Source: Psychrobacter sp. APC 3281 (GTDB taxonomy: Bacteria > Pseudomonadota > Gammaproteobacteria > Pseudomonadales > Moraxellaceae). From it: a stretch of 64,000 bases of DNA. A program made the translations under genes and the position numbers. The notes under the pieces are model-generated. The model was given only the letters and a program-made list of their open reading frames with translations, was not told where the DNA came from and made no database searches. Positions 29,034-38,249 of this stretch are shown here, one piece after another; positions within the stretch are counted from its first letter, which is position 1, and each line of letters starts with the position of its first letter. The stretch is from NCBI RefSeq assembly GCF_030407815.1, contig NZ_JASDCS010000007.1:186001-250000 (forward strand). The letters are read 5' to 3'.

Positions 29034-29909
29034 ATGAGTGTATTAATCGATAAAGATACCAAAGTATTGGTACAAGGTTTTACTGGTAAAAATGGTACGT
29101 TCCATTCTGAACAAGCCATCGAATATGGTACAAAAGTAGTTGGTGGTGTGACTCCAGGTAAAGGTGGTCAAACGCACCTAGGCCTACCAGTATTTAACAC
29201 CATGGCGGAAGCAATGGAAGCGACTCAAGCTGACGCTTCTGTTATCTACGTACCAGCACCATTTGTACTAGACTCTATCGTTGAAGCAATCGATGCTGGC
29301 GTTAAGTTGATCGTTGTGATCACTGAAGGCGTACCGACTATCGATATGCTAAAAGCAAAACGCTATCTTGAAGAAGCTGGCGACGTACGTTTGGTTGGTC
29401 CTAACTGCCCAGGCGTTATCACTCCAGGTCAATGCAAAATCGGCATCATGCCGGGCCATATCCATCAGCCAGGTAAAGTGGGTATCATCTCACGCTCTGG
29501 TACGTTGACTTACGAAGCTGTAGCTCAAACTACTAAGCTTGGTTTTGGTCAGTCAACTTGTATCGGTATCGGTGGTGATCCTATCCCTGGTATGAACCAG
29601 ATTGACGCATTGAAGCTATTTGAAGCTGATCCTCAAACTGAAGCTATCATCCTAATCGGTGAGATCGGTGGTACTGCTGAAGAAGAAGCTGCTGCTTATA
29701 TCAAAGACCATGTGACTAAGCCAGTTGTTGGCTATATCGCTGGTGTTACTGCTCCAGAAGGTAAGCGTATGGGCCATGCTGGCGCTATCATCTCTGGCGG
29801 TCAAGGTACTGCTGAAGAGAAGTTTAAAGCGTTTGAGGATGCTGGTATCGCGTACACACGTGACCCGTCTAAACTTGGCGATAAGCTAAAAGAAGTTACT
29901 GGTTGGTAA
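29034..29909 (+). CDS. sucD: Succinyl-CoA synthetase alpha subunit
   Basis: The alpha subunit binds CoA and carries the phosphohistidine intermediate in [10 protein letters not shown]. The N-terminal CoA-binding Rossmann segment is [20 protein letters not shown], and [12 protein letters not shown] is present. The 291-residue length is standard. It ends the sucAB-lpd-sucCD block and is followed by a strong terminator. Confidence 0.97.
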   Translation: MSVLIDKDTKVLVQGFTGKNGTFHSEQAIEYGTKVVGGVTPGKGGQTHLGLPVFNTMAEAMEATQADASVIYVPAPFVLDSIVEAIDAGVKLIVVITEGVPTIDMLKAKRYLEEAGDVRLVGPNCPGVITPGQCKIGIMPGHIHQPGKVGIISRSGTLTYEAVAQTTKLGFGQSTCIGIGGDPIPGMNQIDALKLFEADPQTEAIILIGEIGGTAEEEAAAYIKDHVTKPVVGYIAGVTAPEGKRMGHAGAIISGGQGTAEEKFKAFEDAGIAYTRDPSKLGDKLKEVTGW

Positions 29910-29956
29910 AATAGGCAAAAGCCCGCTAACTACCAAAACTCTATTGAATTACTGAT

Positions 29957-29986
29957 AAGACACCCCTACAATGGGGTGTCTTTTTT
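29957..29986 (+). terminator. Terminator after sucD, abutting galE
   Basis: A 10 bp stem (AAGACACCCC / GGGGTGTCTT) with a six-base loop ends in six T. The T-run is directly followed by the first possible ATG of galE. Confidence 0.9.
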
Positions 29987-30001
29987 ATGCCTGAAAATTT
30001 T

Positions 30002-31060
30002 ATGAAGAATAAAATACTAGTCACGGGTGGTGCAGGCTATATTGGTACGCATACCTGTATAGCATTGCATGACGCAGGCTATGATATTGTTGTATACGAT
30101 AACTTGTCTAACAGTAGTCGAGAAGCGATTAGTCGTGTCTCTATACTGATCGATCAGCCGATTGAGTTTATTGAAGGGGATATCCGTGATACTGAGAAAC
30201 TCAAACAAGTCTTTGCCGAACATGACTTTTTCGGTGTTATTCATTTCGCTGGACTAAAAGCAGTTGGGGAGTCAGTAGCAAAGCCATTACTGTATTACAA
30301 TAACAATGTCAGCGGTACCATTACCTTATTAGAAGTTATGGCAGAATATAACGTGAAGAATTTAGTTTTTTCATCATCTGCCACTGTATATGGTGATCCT
30401 GAATACTTACCCATCGATGAGAGCTTTAAGCGCTCTTGTACCAACCCTTATGGTCAGAGCAAGCTGACAGTTGAACATATCTTGGAAGATTTAGCTGTGT
30501 CTGATGGCAGTTGGAACCTGATTGCTCTCAGATATTTTAATCCAGTAGGCGCGCATACATCAGGACAGATTGGCGAAGACCCTAATGACATTCCTAACAA
30601 TTTGATGCCTTATATTTCTCAAGTGGCCGTCGGCAAACTTGATAAGCTCAGTATCTTTGGTAATGACTATCCTACTGTCGATGGAACAGGTGTCCGTGAC
30701 TTTATTCATGTTACTGATTTGGCTCAAGGTCATGTGGCTGCACTAAATTATCTAGATAAAAAAATCAGTCTAAATGAAGATAGCACGATGCAAAACTCAG
30801 TAGGTTTTTTACCTATTAACTTAGGTACTGGCAAAGGTACGTCTGTATTAGAATTGGTATCTGCATTTTCTGACGTATCTGGCCAGACTATTCCTTATCA
30901 GTTTATAGATCGTCGAGCAGGTGATATCGCGAGTTGTTATGCCCGTGCCGATAAAGCGAAAACGTTGTTAGGGTGGCAAGCTGAATTATCGATTGCTGAT
31001 ATGTGTCAAGATACATGGCGTTGGCAGAGTATGAACCCGAATGGCTACGATGTCTCTTAA
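30002..31060 (+). CDS. galE: UDP-glucose 4-epimerase
   Basis: GalE interconverts UDP-glucose and UDP-galactose using tightly bound NAD. The NAD-binding motif GGAGYIGTHTCIALHDAG, a catalytic Ser/Thr region (FSSSATVYGDP) and the YxxxK motif in NPYGQSKLTVEH are present, in a short-chain dehydrogenase fold. The start at 30002 puts the Rossmann motif at the family position. An in-frame ATG at 29987 would add five residues and lies immediately after the sucD terminator. Neither has a good ribosome site outside the hairpin. It begins the galE-galU-pgi-ugd-like group. Confidence 0.94.
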   Translation: MKNKILVTGGAGYIGTHTCIALHDAGYDIVVYDNLSNSSREAISRVSILIDQPIEFIEGDIRDTEKLKQVFAEHDFFGVIHFAGLKAVGESVAKPLLYYNNNVSGTITLLEVMAEYNVKNLVFSSSATVYGDPEYLPIDESFKRSCTNPYGQSKLTVEHILEDLAVSDGSWNLIALRYFNPVGAHTSGQIGEDPNDIPNNLMPYISQVAVGKLDKLSIFGNDYPTVDGTGVRDFIHVTDLAQGHVAALNYLDKKISLNEDSTMQNSVGFLPINLGTGKGTSVLELVSAFSDVSGQTIPYQFIDRRAGDIASCYARADKAKTLLGWQAELSIADMCQDTWRWQSMNPNGYDVS

Positions 31061-31140
31061 ATCGTATGGCGTTACAACTGCCTAATAATGCGTTATGATT
31101 GACTCATTTTCACCCACCTTCTTAATATAGCTAACATACT

Positions 31141-32025
31141 ATGAAAAAAATAACTCACGCCGTTATTCCTGTCGCAGGCTTTGGTACTCGTATGTTGCCA
31201 TTGTCGAAATCTGTACCAAAAGAGTTGTTACCGCTTGGCAATCGTCCTGCCATCCATTACGTGGTCGAAGAGGCCATCGCTGCGGGTATCAAGCATATTG
31301 TCTTGGTCAGTCATGCGCAAAAGAGCGCGATTGAAAATTATTTTGATATCAATGCGGAATTGGACAATCAATTACGTCATAAAGGTAAAGATGAGCTAGC
31401 TGATAACTTAAATTGGTTGCCAGCGGATGTGACGGTATCGATGATACGCCAAGGTAAGGCGTTAGGTTTGGGACATGCAGTACTGACAGCGCGACCAGTC
31501 ATTGGTGAGCATGACTTTGCCGTATTGTTGCCTGATGTCGTGCTTGATCCATTTACCACTGATATGTCAGCTGATAATTTGGCCTTTATGCTAGATGCCT
31601 TTGCTACAGATGGTCACTCACAGATATTGGTCGATCAAGTAGCGGATGAAGACGTACATAAGTATGGTATCGCTCAACTAGATGAAAAGCTCAGTGTTAC
31701 TAATGACATTGGTGAAGAAATAAATACTAATACTAGCTTTAAAGTGGCTGGTTTTGTAGAAAAGCCCAATTTAGATGATGCTCCTTCAAATCTGGCTGTG
31801 GTAGGACGCTATGTATTTAGTAACCATATCTTTGATTACTTAGCCAATACTAAAGCATCTGTCGGTGGTGAGATTCAGCTGACAGATGCGATTGATGCGC
31901 TCATTAGTGAATATGGTGTCCATGTCACAACTATGCGCGGCAATAGCTACGATGCAGGCGATATGCGCTCGTATATGCAGGCGTTCATCTACTTTGCCGA
32001 ACAGCAATTAGCAGATGGTGAATAG
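31141..32025 (+). CDS. galU: UTP-glucose-1-phosphate uridylyltransferase
   Basis: GalU makes UDP-glucose from UTP and glucose 1-phosphate, the donor for envelope sugars. The nucleotidyltransferase signature GFGTRMLPLSKSVPKELLPL and the metal-binding DVVLDPF region are present, and the length (294) is typical. It ends three bases before pgi begins, so the two are almost certainly cotranscribed. Confidence 0.96.
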   Translation: MKKITHAVIPVAGFGTRMLPLSKSVPKELLPLGNRPAIHYVVEEAIAAGIKHIVLVSHAQKSAIENYFDINAELDNQLRHKGKDELADNLNWLPADVTVSMIRQGKALGLGHAVLTARPVIGEHDFAVLLPDVVLDPFTTDMSADNLAFMLDAFATDGHSQILVDQVADEDVHKYGIAQLDEKLSVTNDIGEEINTNTSFKVAGFVEKPNLDDAPSNLAVVGRYVFSNHIFDYLANTKASVGGEIQLTDAIDALISEYGVHVTTMRGNSYDAGDMRSYMQAFIYFAEQQLADGE

Positions 32026-32028
32026 CTG

Positions 32029-33708
32029 ATGAAAGAAATAAAGGGCGACAAGGCATATAGTAGTGCTCGACATTCTAAATACTGGCAGCAACTACAAACG
32101 CTTGCAAAGCATCCATGGTCGCTTGCACAGCTATTCTCGCAAGATGATAAGCGTGCCAAGCATTTTAGCGTGCAGGCTGGTGCGCTGTATATGGATTTTA
32201 GTAAGCAACGTATTGATCAGACAGTATTGTCTAATTTGCTAAGTTTGGCCGATAGTTGTGAGCTGGATGCTCGTATTGATTCATTACTGCAAGGGGTGAT
32301 GGTAAATACCAGCGAGCAGCGTGCTGCGTTGCATACGGCGCTACGTTTGCCAGAGACAGCGATATTACAAGTCGATGGACAAAATATCGTCGCTGATGTA
32401 CATCATAGTTTGGCACAAGTAGCACGCCTATCTGAGCGAGTTCGTAGTGGTACATGGCGTGGTTTTTCAGGTAAGGCTATCACAGATGTTGTCAATATCG
32501 GGGTTGGTGGTTCTGATCTTGGCCCACTCATGGCGACTACAGCGCTCGACGAATGGGCAGATACCAGTATTGAAGTGCATTTTGTCTCCAATATGGACGG
32601 TACGCAGCTTGATAATCTACTCAAGCATTTAAATCCTGAGACCACGCTATTTATTATCTCTTCCAAATCCTTTGGTACGGTTGATACTTTATCAAATGCT
32701 AAGACAGCATTATCTTGGCTACTTGCAACAGCAAAGCTCCGTGCAGGTACAGAGGATAGTGTATTACGTCGACACTTTATCGGCATCTCAGCCAATAGTG
32801 AAAAAATGAGTGCTTGGGGAATTCATCCTGAGCATCAGTTGCAGCTTTGGGAATGGGTCGGCGGTCGCTTTTCTCTATGGTCGGCGATTGGCCTTGCCAT
32901 TGCTATTCGTATCGGTATGAATGGCTTTAAGGCTTTATTAAGCGGTGCTCATAGTATGGATGAGCATTTTGCACAAGCTGACTTTGCCGATAATTTACCC
33001 GTACTGCTAGGCTTGCTAGCTGTTTGGAACAGTACTTTTCTACAAGTAAATGCGCATACCGTATTGCCTTATGATGGTCGATTGGGATATTTACCGAGTT
33101 ATCTTACCCAGCTAGAAATGGAGAGTAATGGTAAGTCCGTTACTCGAAATGGGGATCATATTGACTATGATACGTGTCCAATTCTATGGGGTGAAATTGG
33201 CTCAAATGCACAGCATGCATTCTATCAGCTGCTACATCAAGGTACACAGCAGGTTTCCTGTGACTTTATCGCTTGCGTACGTCGCTATAGTGATGAAGCA
33301 CAAAACTCTTCATTGCAACAACAGCACGAATTGTCTTTAGCAAATTGTTTGGCGCAAAGTCGAGTATTGGCATTTGGCAATGCTGCTGTGACAGATCTGG
33401 TCGATCCACAGACAGTTTCCGAAGCAGACAAATATAAGTACTACCGTGGGAATCAACCGTCAACCACATTACTGATTGATGAGCTGACACCGCATAGCTT
33501 AGGCGCATTGATAGCGCTCTACGAGCATAAGGTCTATGTCATGGCCAGTATCTGGGATATCAATCCGTTTGATCAATGGGGCGTCGAGATGGGCAAGCAA
33601 ATGGCAGACTCCGTACACCATGCCATGCAGCATATCCAGCAAGATTCTCAAGGTCTATTCGATACGTCTACTGACCAATTACTACAGCGTATCAAACAGC
33701 TGTCTTAG
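32029..33708 (+). CDS. pgi: Glucose-6-phosphate isomerase
   Basis: Pgi interconverts glucose 6-phosphate and fructose 6-phosphate in the cytoplasm. The signature regions VGGRFSLWSAIGL and NIGVGGSDLGPLM are present, together with the catalytic Glu in YLTQLEMESNGKS and the His and Lys in the last third (GTQQV and the C-terminal IWDINPFDQWGVEMGK). The 559-residue length is standard. It lies directly after galU and before the degenerate UGDH-like gene, like gpi in Acinetobacter capsule loci. Confidence 0.96.
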   Translation: MKEIKGDKAYSSARHSKYWQQLQTLAKHPWSLAQLFSQDDKRAKHFSVQAGALYMDFSKQRIDQTVLSNLLSLADSCELDARIDSLLQGVMVNTSEQRAALHTALRLPETAILQVDGQNIVADVHHSLAQVARLSERVRSGTWRGFSGKAITDVVNIGVGGSDLGPLMATTALDEWADTSIEVHFVSNMDGTQLDNLLKHLNPETTLFIISSKSFGTVDTLSNAKTALSWLLATAKLRAGTEDSVLRRHFIGISANSEKMSAWGIHPEHQLQLWEWVGGRFSLWSAIGLAIAIRIGMNGFKALLSGAHSMDEHFAQADFADNLPVLLGLLAVWNSTFLQVNAHTVLPYDGRLGYLPSYLTQLEMESNGKSVTRNGDHIDYDTCPILWGEIGSNAQHAFYQLLHQGTQQVSCDFIACVRRYSDEAQNSSLQQQHELSLANCLAQSRVLAFGNAAVTDLVDPQTVSEADKYKYYRGNQPSTTLLIDELTPHSLGALIALYEHKVYVMASIWDINPFDQWGVEMGKQMADSVHHAMQHIQQDSQGLFDTSTDQLLQRIKQLS

Positions 33709-33745
33709 CGATAGTGGTGTGTCAATAATATAGGAAAGCACGCTC

Positions 33746-35131
33746 ATGGAGACGGCTTTAGATGGTAGCCATATGAATAAATATAACAACAAATCTGAAC
33801 CAAACCAATTAACTGATTCTACAGTTTGTGTACTTATTGGTCACAGCATAGAGGCAATTACCAGCGCAGTGGTGCTGGCAAGTCTCGGTCAGTGTGTGCA
33901 TCTTTACGCAGACAAAGCGCTACTGACGCAGCAGATACAACAGTATGGTTTTGAGCATCATCTGCAAGCGCTGTGGCAAATGTATGAGCAGCAGCAGGTC
34001 ATTATCAGTAAGGAATTACCAGCTAGTGCTGACATGCTAATAAGAGGCTATGAAGCAGCAGGTCATAATGAAACTGATGTTCAAAGTACGGTGACGCTTT
34101 ACTGGTTGTTTTTAGACAGTATTAAGCCTGTATGGACAGAAGAGAGTTGGATTACTGCTTTTAATCGAAGCCATCAGCAGGCGTTACCTGTAATTATGAG
34201 TGGCATTGAGCAATTAGGCCATGTAGCTGGTTTGGCTCAGCGTTTACAGCGTGCTTGGGTCTATTATGTGCCATTTGTATTCTTACAAGACGGCGATGCT
34301 TATAGCTCGATGTTGAATCCTTCATTATGGCTACTGGGCGAAAAGACAGCAAGTAGCAGCCAGCAATTAGATGTGTTGAAGCCTTTGATGCAGCATGCAT
34401 GCGCTACTCATCATGCTGATATCGCAACGATAGAGTTTGCTCGCAGTAGTATCATGGCAATGCTAGCGACTAGAGTGAGCTTTATGAATGAGATGTCACG
34501 TTTGGCTGATAGTCAAAATGTCGATATCAGTCAAGTCAGTCGCATTATGGGATTGGATGAGCGGGTAGGCAGCAGTTATTTAAAAGCAGGGTGGGGATTC
34601 GGTGGTAATACTTTGCCCACTGAGCTGGCTAAATTGCAACAATCAAGCCTTACACACAGTTTGGATATGCCTTTATTACAATCTATTTTGCATATTAATG
34701 AAGATCAAAAAGAGCTGATATTCCGTAAATTTTGGCAATATTTTGATGGTTTTATCGATAATAAAACAGTCATGATTTGGGGCGGTAGTTATAAATCAGG
34801 CTCAGGACGTACTGCTGGCTCAGCTATCCATCCGTTATTAGCATTACTGTGGTCTTATAATATTCGCACACTGGTTTATAGTGACAAGGCACAGCACGAG
34901 CTTGCCGAGCTTTATCAGCAACAACCATTGCTTGAGCTGATTACTAGTCCCTATCAACAGCTTTGCGATACCCATGCTATTTTTATTGTTAGTTGGTCAC
35001 CACGAGATCAATTGGATATTGGCAAAATCAATCAACAAGCCATGCCAGTATTTGATGCGCAAAATGCACTGACACGCTCGCAAATTAATAGCTTAGTAGG
35101 TGACTATATGGGTATTGGTCGAACTAAATAG
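33746..35131 (+). CDS. UDP-glucose 6-dehydrogenase-like protein lacking catalytic residues
   Basis: This 461-residue protein has the full three-part architecture of UDP-glucose/GDP-mannose dehydrogenases, but its active site is gone. Aligned by motif, NPEFL becomes NPSLW (Glu to Ser193), the Lys/Asn pair of the central helix becomes Arg233/Met237, and GGSCFPKD becomes GGNTLPTE (Cys to Thr289, Asp to Glu293). The N-terminal GxGxxG is replaced by IGHSIEAITSA. The C-terminal fold is recognisable (GGSYKSGSGRTAGSAIHPLL). AGGAAAG precedes the ATG. No frameshift is present and the gene is intact, so a non-catalytic or new role is likelier than decay. It follows pgi by 37 bases, the place of ugd next to gpi in Acinetobacter. 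Confidence 0.8.
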   Translation: METALDGSHMNKYNNKSEPNQLTDSTVCVLIGHSIEAITSAVVLASLGQCVHLYADKALLTQQIQQYGFEHHLQALWQMYEQQQVIISKELPASADMLIRGYEAAGHNETDVQSTVTLYWLFLDSIKPVWTEESWITAFNRSHQQALPVIMSGIEQLGHVAGLAQRLQRAWVYYVPFVFLQDGDAYSSMLNPSLWLLGEKTASSSQQLDVLKPLMQHACATHHADIATIEFARSSIMAMLATRVSFMNEMSRLADSQNVDISQVSRIMGLDERVGSSYLKAGWGFGGNTLPTELAKLQQSSLTHSLDMPLLQSILHINEDQKELIFRKFWQYFDGFIDNKTVMIWGGSYKSGSGRTAGSAIHPLLALLWSYNIRTLVYSDKAQHELAELYQQQPLLELITSPYQQLCDTHAIFIVSWSPRDQLDIGKINQQAMPVFDAQNALTRSQINSLVGDYMGIGRTK

Positions 35132-35157
35132 TTTGATTTAAGGTTTTCTGTGTATAG

Positions 35158-35194
35158 AAAAAAGGCTCGCTAATCCTCATTAGCGAGCCTTTTT
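35158..35194. terminator. Bidirectional terminator between ugd-like gene and pgm
   Basis: A 10 bp stem (GGCTCGCTAA / TTAGCGAGCC) with a six-base loop is flanked by an A-run and five T. It serves both convergent genes. Confidence 0.9.
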
Positions 35195-35232
35195 CGACTG
35201 ACAATTAGAATTATTTTACTGGGGTAATCACT

Positions 35233-36720
35233 TTATGCTGGTACGGCACCTTGAGTTGCTAGACACTGCTCTATCTCTTGGGTTTTAGCAGCTAGTAACG
35301 GTTGGTCGCCGCGACTTTCGATATTCAATCTGATAAGTGGCTCGGTATTCGAGGCTCGCAAATTAAAGCGCCAGTCACCGAAATTCAGACTTAAACCATC
35401 AAGTGTTGATTTAATTGGTTGCTCGTTGCTGAATTTAGCTTCAATTGCGCTAATAATCGTTGGTGCATCATGAGTTGTGAGACGAAAGTTTAATTCGCCT
35501 GAGCTAGGATAGGCGGAAATATAGCCTGTGACCAATTCGGATAGTGTTTTACCGGTGATAGACAACAGCTCAATGGTCAATAACCATGGAATCATGCCAC
35601 TATCGCAATAGAAGAAGTCGCGGAAATAGTGATGGGCAGACATTTCACCGCCATATACAGCACCTGAGTTCCGCATGATTTGCTTGATAAATGAGTGCCC
35701 AGATTTACTAATGACAGCCTTACCGTTGTGTTCCTCTATTACTGCTTCGGTATTGTAAATTACTCGTGGATCATAGACGATTGACTCGCTTGGGTATTTA
35801 TTTAAAAAGGCTTGAGCAAGCATACCGACGATGTAGCTACCATCGATAAATTCGCCACGTTCATCGAATAGGAAGCAGCGATCGAAGTCACCGTCAAAAG
35901 CGATGCCAAGATCCGCGTTGTTTTCTAAAACGGCTTGCTGGGTAGCCACTCTATTGGCTTCAATCATTGGGTTGGGGATGCCGTTAGGAAAGCTACCATC
36001 TGGTGTATGATGCAATTTAATGACTTTAATCGGTGCATCTGCTTGTGCTAATTTATCAACTAATAAATCGACCACAGGACCTGCACTACCATTGCCTGAA
36101 TTAACGACCAGTTTGAGAGGTTTTAGTTTATCAGTATCGATAAAAGTCACGACATGATCGATGTACGCGCTTTTATCCGTCAATAACTGCAATTTGCCCG
36201 TTTGGTTGTCCGTAGTGAATTGCCCAGATTCTGCCAGTGCTTGAATCTCTGCCAAACCATCATCAGCGCTGATTGGTTTTGAATGTTCTTTAACCAGTTT
36301 TAGGCCATTATAATTGATAGGGTTATGACTGGCAGTCACTTCGATACCACCTAACGCCTGATAGTGACTGGTAGCAAAATATACTTCTTCAGTACCACTC
36401 ATGCCCAAATCAATCACATCAACGCCTGCATCAGCGATGCCTTTGATAGCGGCTTGTTTCAATTGCTCACTAGAGTGGCGAATATCACTACCGATAACGA
36501 TAGCTAGTTTTAGAGTTGCTACATCATCGGCTTGGGTTTGAGCTGCTGCCTGATAACGCTGATATAAAATCTGTGCGAACGCGCGCCCGATACGGTAGGA
36601 AATCTCTTCATCGAGATTGACCCCAAGCTCACCCCGAATGTCATAGGCTTTGAATGAGCTGATAGTAATAGGGTCGAATGTCGCAGCTGGTTGATAGTTG
36701 GTGGTCGCAGAAGTGGGCAT
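35233..36720 (-). CDS. pgm: Phosphomannomutase/phosphoglucomutase (AlgC/Pgm type)
   Basis: This 495-residue alpha-D-phosphohexomutase interconverts 1- and 6-phosphates of glucose and mannose, supplying GalU and GDP-mannose synthesis. The phosphoserine loop VTASHNPINYNGLK, metal-binding GDFDRCFLFD, sugar-binding GGEMSAHHYF, and the C-terminal phosphate loop (RASNTEPLIRLNIES) are all present. The start at 36720 has AGAGGA upstream; an open frame extending 39 residues further lacks family residues and overlaps the mazG promoter. It is convergent with the galE-galU-pgi group. Confidence 0.94.
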   Translation of the reverse strand: MPTSATTNYQPAATFDPITISSFKAYDIRGELGVNLDEEISYRIGRAFAQILYQRYQAAAQTQADDVATLKLAIVIGSDIRHSSEQLKQAAIKGIADAGVDVIDLGMSGTEEVYFATSHYQALGGIEVTASHNPINYNGLKLVKEHSKPISADDGLAEIQALAESGQFTTDNQTGKLQLLTDKSAYIDHVVTFIDTDKLKPLKLVVNSGNGSAGPVVDLLVDKLAQADAPIKVIKLHHTPDGSFPNGIPNPMIEANRVATQQAVLENNADLGIAFDGDFDRCFLFDERGEFIDGSYIVGMLAQAFLNKYPSESIVYDPRVIYNTEAVIEEHNGKAVISKSGHSFIKQIMRNSGAVYGGEMSAHHYFRDFFYCDSGMIPWLLTIELLSITGKTLSELVTGYISAYPSSGELNFRLTTHDAPTIISAIEAKFSNEQPIKSTLDGLSLNFGDWRFNLRASNTEPLIRLNIESRGDQPLLAAKTQEIEQCLATQGAVPA

Positions 36721-36858
36721 AATGATAAAATTCCTCTCGCATGAGCAGTGGTAAAATGAAGTCGTCAGTAGCACAATTATAAGCCAAGCTGTGTTCAATG
36801 ATACACTAACTATTAGACGAATCAGCAAACAACACATAAAACGATAAGAGCCATCCTT

Positions 36859-37725
36859 ATGAGTATTTCAGACAATAAAATTACCGTGCCCAAGCCCGTG
36901 CAAGGAACTCCAGACGCTACTGGCCAGCTTGATGATTTGTTAGCGTTGATGGCACGACTAAGGGCAGACTGTCCGTGGGACAAAAAGCAAACCAACCATA
37001 GCCTTATTCCGTATGCCATTGAAGAGGCTTACGAGCTAGGCGAAGCGGTACAAAGCGAAGATGATGAAGACATCAAAGGTGAGCTTGGCGATGTGCTGCT
37101 GCAAGTGGTGTTTCATTGTCAGATGTATGCGGAGCAAGGGCGCTTTGATATGAGCGATGTTATTACGACCTTACAAGAGAAGCTGGTTCGCCGTCATCCA
37201 CATGTGTTTGAAGCCGAAACGCTCAAAGACGATGCGGCAGTAAAAGTACGCTGGGACGAAATCAAGCTTGAGGAGCAGCAGGCAAGCGAAGCACGTGGTA
37301 AATCAAAGCGTCGCTTAGATCAAGTCAAAGCGGGTAGCGCATTGATGCAGGCGCAAGATGTACAAAAGCAAGCGTCAAAGTTAGGTTTTGATTGGGAAGG
37401 TATTGCAGGTGCCGTAGATAAGTTAGACGAAGAGATTGCTGAGCTAAAACATGAGCTGACAGATAAGTCTACAGCTGAGGTAAAAGCTAACATCAGAGAG
37501 GTCGAAAAAGAATTAGGCGACTGTATGTTTGCACTCGTAAATGTTGCACGTAAACTAAACCTTGATGCAGAAGTGGCTACCTTAACCTGCGTGCACAAGT
37601 TTAAATCTCGCTTTGGTTATATTGAAACGCAATTGGCTGCTACTGGCAAGCGTATTGAAGACAGCGATATAACAGAAATGGATGCACTGTGGGAAGCAGC
37701 GAAACAACATGAACGCTCATCGTAA
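36859..37725 (+). CDS. mazG: Nucleoside triphosphate pyrophosphohydrolase MazG
   Basis: MazG hydrolyses NTPs to NMP and pyrophosphate and helps clear aberrant nucleotides. Two MazG folds are seen. The first has the metal-binding EEAYELGEAV...GELGDVLLQVVFH pattern; the second has LDEEIAELKHEL...EKELGDCMFAL. CPWDKKQTNHSL is also typical. It is divergent from pgm and overlaps the following HhH gene by 17 bases. The 288-residue length is slightly above the E. coli protein. Confidence 0.94.
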   Translation: MSISDNKITVPKPVQGTPDATGQLDDLLALMARLRADCPWDKKQTNHSLIPYAIEEAYELGEAVQSEDDEDIKGELGDVLLQVVFHCQMYAEQGRFDMSDVITTLQEKLVRRHPHVFEAETLKDDAAVKVRWDEIKLEEQQASEARGKSKRRLDQVKAGSALMQAQDVQKQASKLGFDWEGIAGAVDKLDEEIAELKHELTDKSTAEVKANIREVEKELGDCMFALVNVARKLNLDAEVATLTCVHKFKSRFGYIETQLAATGKRIEDSDITEMDALWEAAKQHERSS

Positions 37726-38083
37726 ATTTTCATTTGCCAGCTTACTGACGACCACCGCTTTTAGTCTCCTATTGTCTGTGGTCGCACTCAGTAATGCGAA
37801 TGCAGATCCTTGTTTTGACGACCCTCAGCGTGCCTATGAGTATTTAATCGCAAGAGAAAAAGCTATCACACAAGCGCGTGAGCAAAAAGTCATCAATATC
37901 AATCGAGCTAATGAAGGCGAGTTGGTTTCGTTAGACGGTATCGGCAGTAGTAAAGCGCAGGCGATAATTTTATATCGTGATATGTTTGGCGATTTTAAGA
38001 CAGTGGGCGAGTTAGCAAAGGTGAAAGGTATCGGTGCAAAAACTGTCGAGAAAAACCAAAGACGTTTAAGCGTGCGCGATTAA
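37709..38083 (+). CDS. ComEA-like secreted helix-hairpin-helix protein
   Basis: This 124-residue protein has a signal peptide (residues 1-33, ending ALSNANA|DP) and a C-terminal ComEA-type helix-hairpin-helix domain: INRANEGELVSLDGIGSSKAQAI followed by the second hairpin VKGIGAKTVEKN. Such proteins bind DNA in the periplasm, in natural transformation for ComEA. Whether this one serves uptake is inference, since no other com genes are near. The start at 37709 lies inside mazG, so translation is probably coupled. Confidence 0.85.
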   Translation: MNAHRKFSFASLLTTTAFSLLLSVVALSNANADPCFDDPQRAYEYLIAREKAITQAREQKVININRANEGELVSLDGIGSSKAQAIILYRDMFGDFKTVGELAKVKGIGAKTVEKNQRRLSVRD

Positions 38084-38249
38084 TGACGGTGTTTTGCATT
38101 AATTAACCCCAATATTGACAAAATAGCATGTAAGTAAATGTCATAACACCCCCAGTAGGTCCAAAATTTGTTAAACTAGCGGGTACATCCGCCTGATAAA
38201 CGCTGTGTTATTCAGGGGTAGTTAAAGAATACCGGCGAGGAGTAGATGC

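Noticed and set aside
38115..38145. TTGACA upstream of pcnB as a strong promoter
   Set aside because: No acceptable -10 occurs 16-18 bases downstream.
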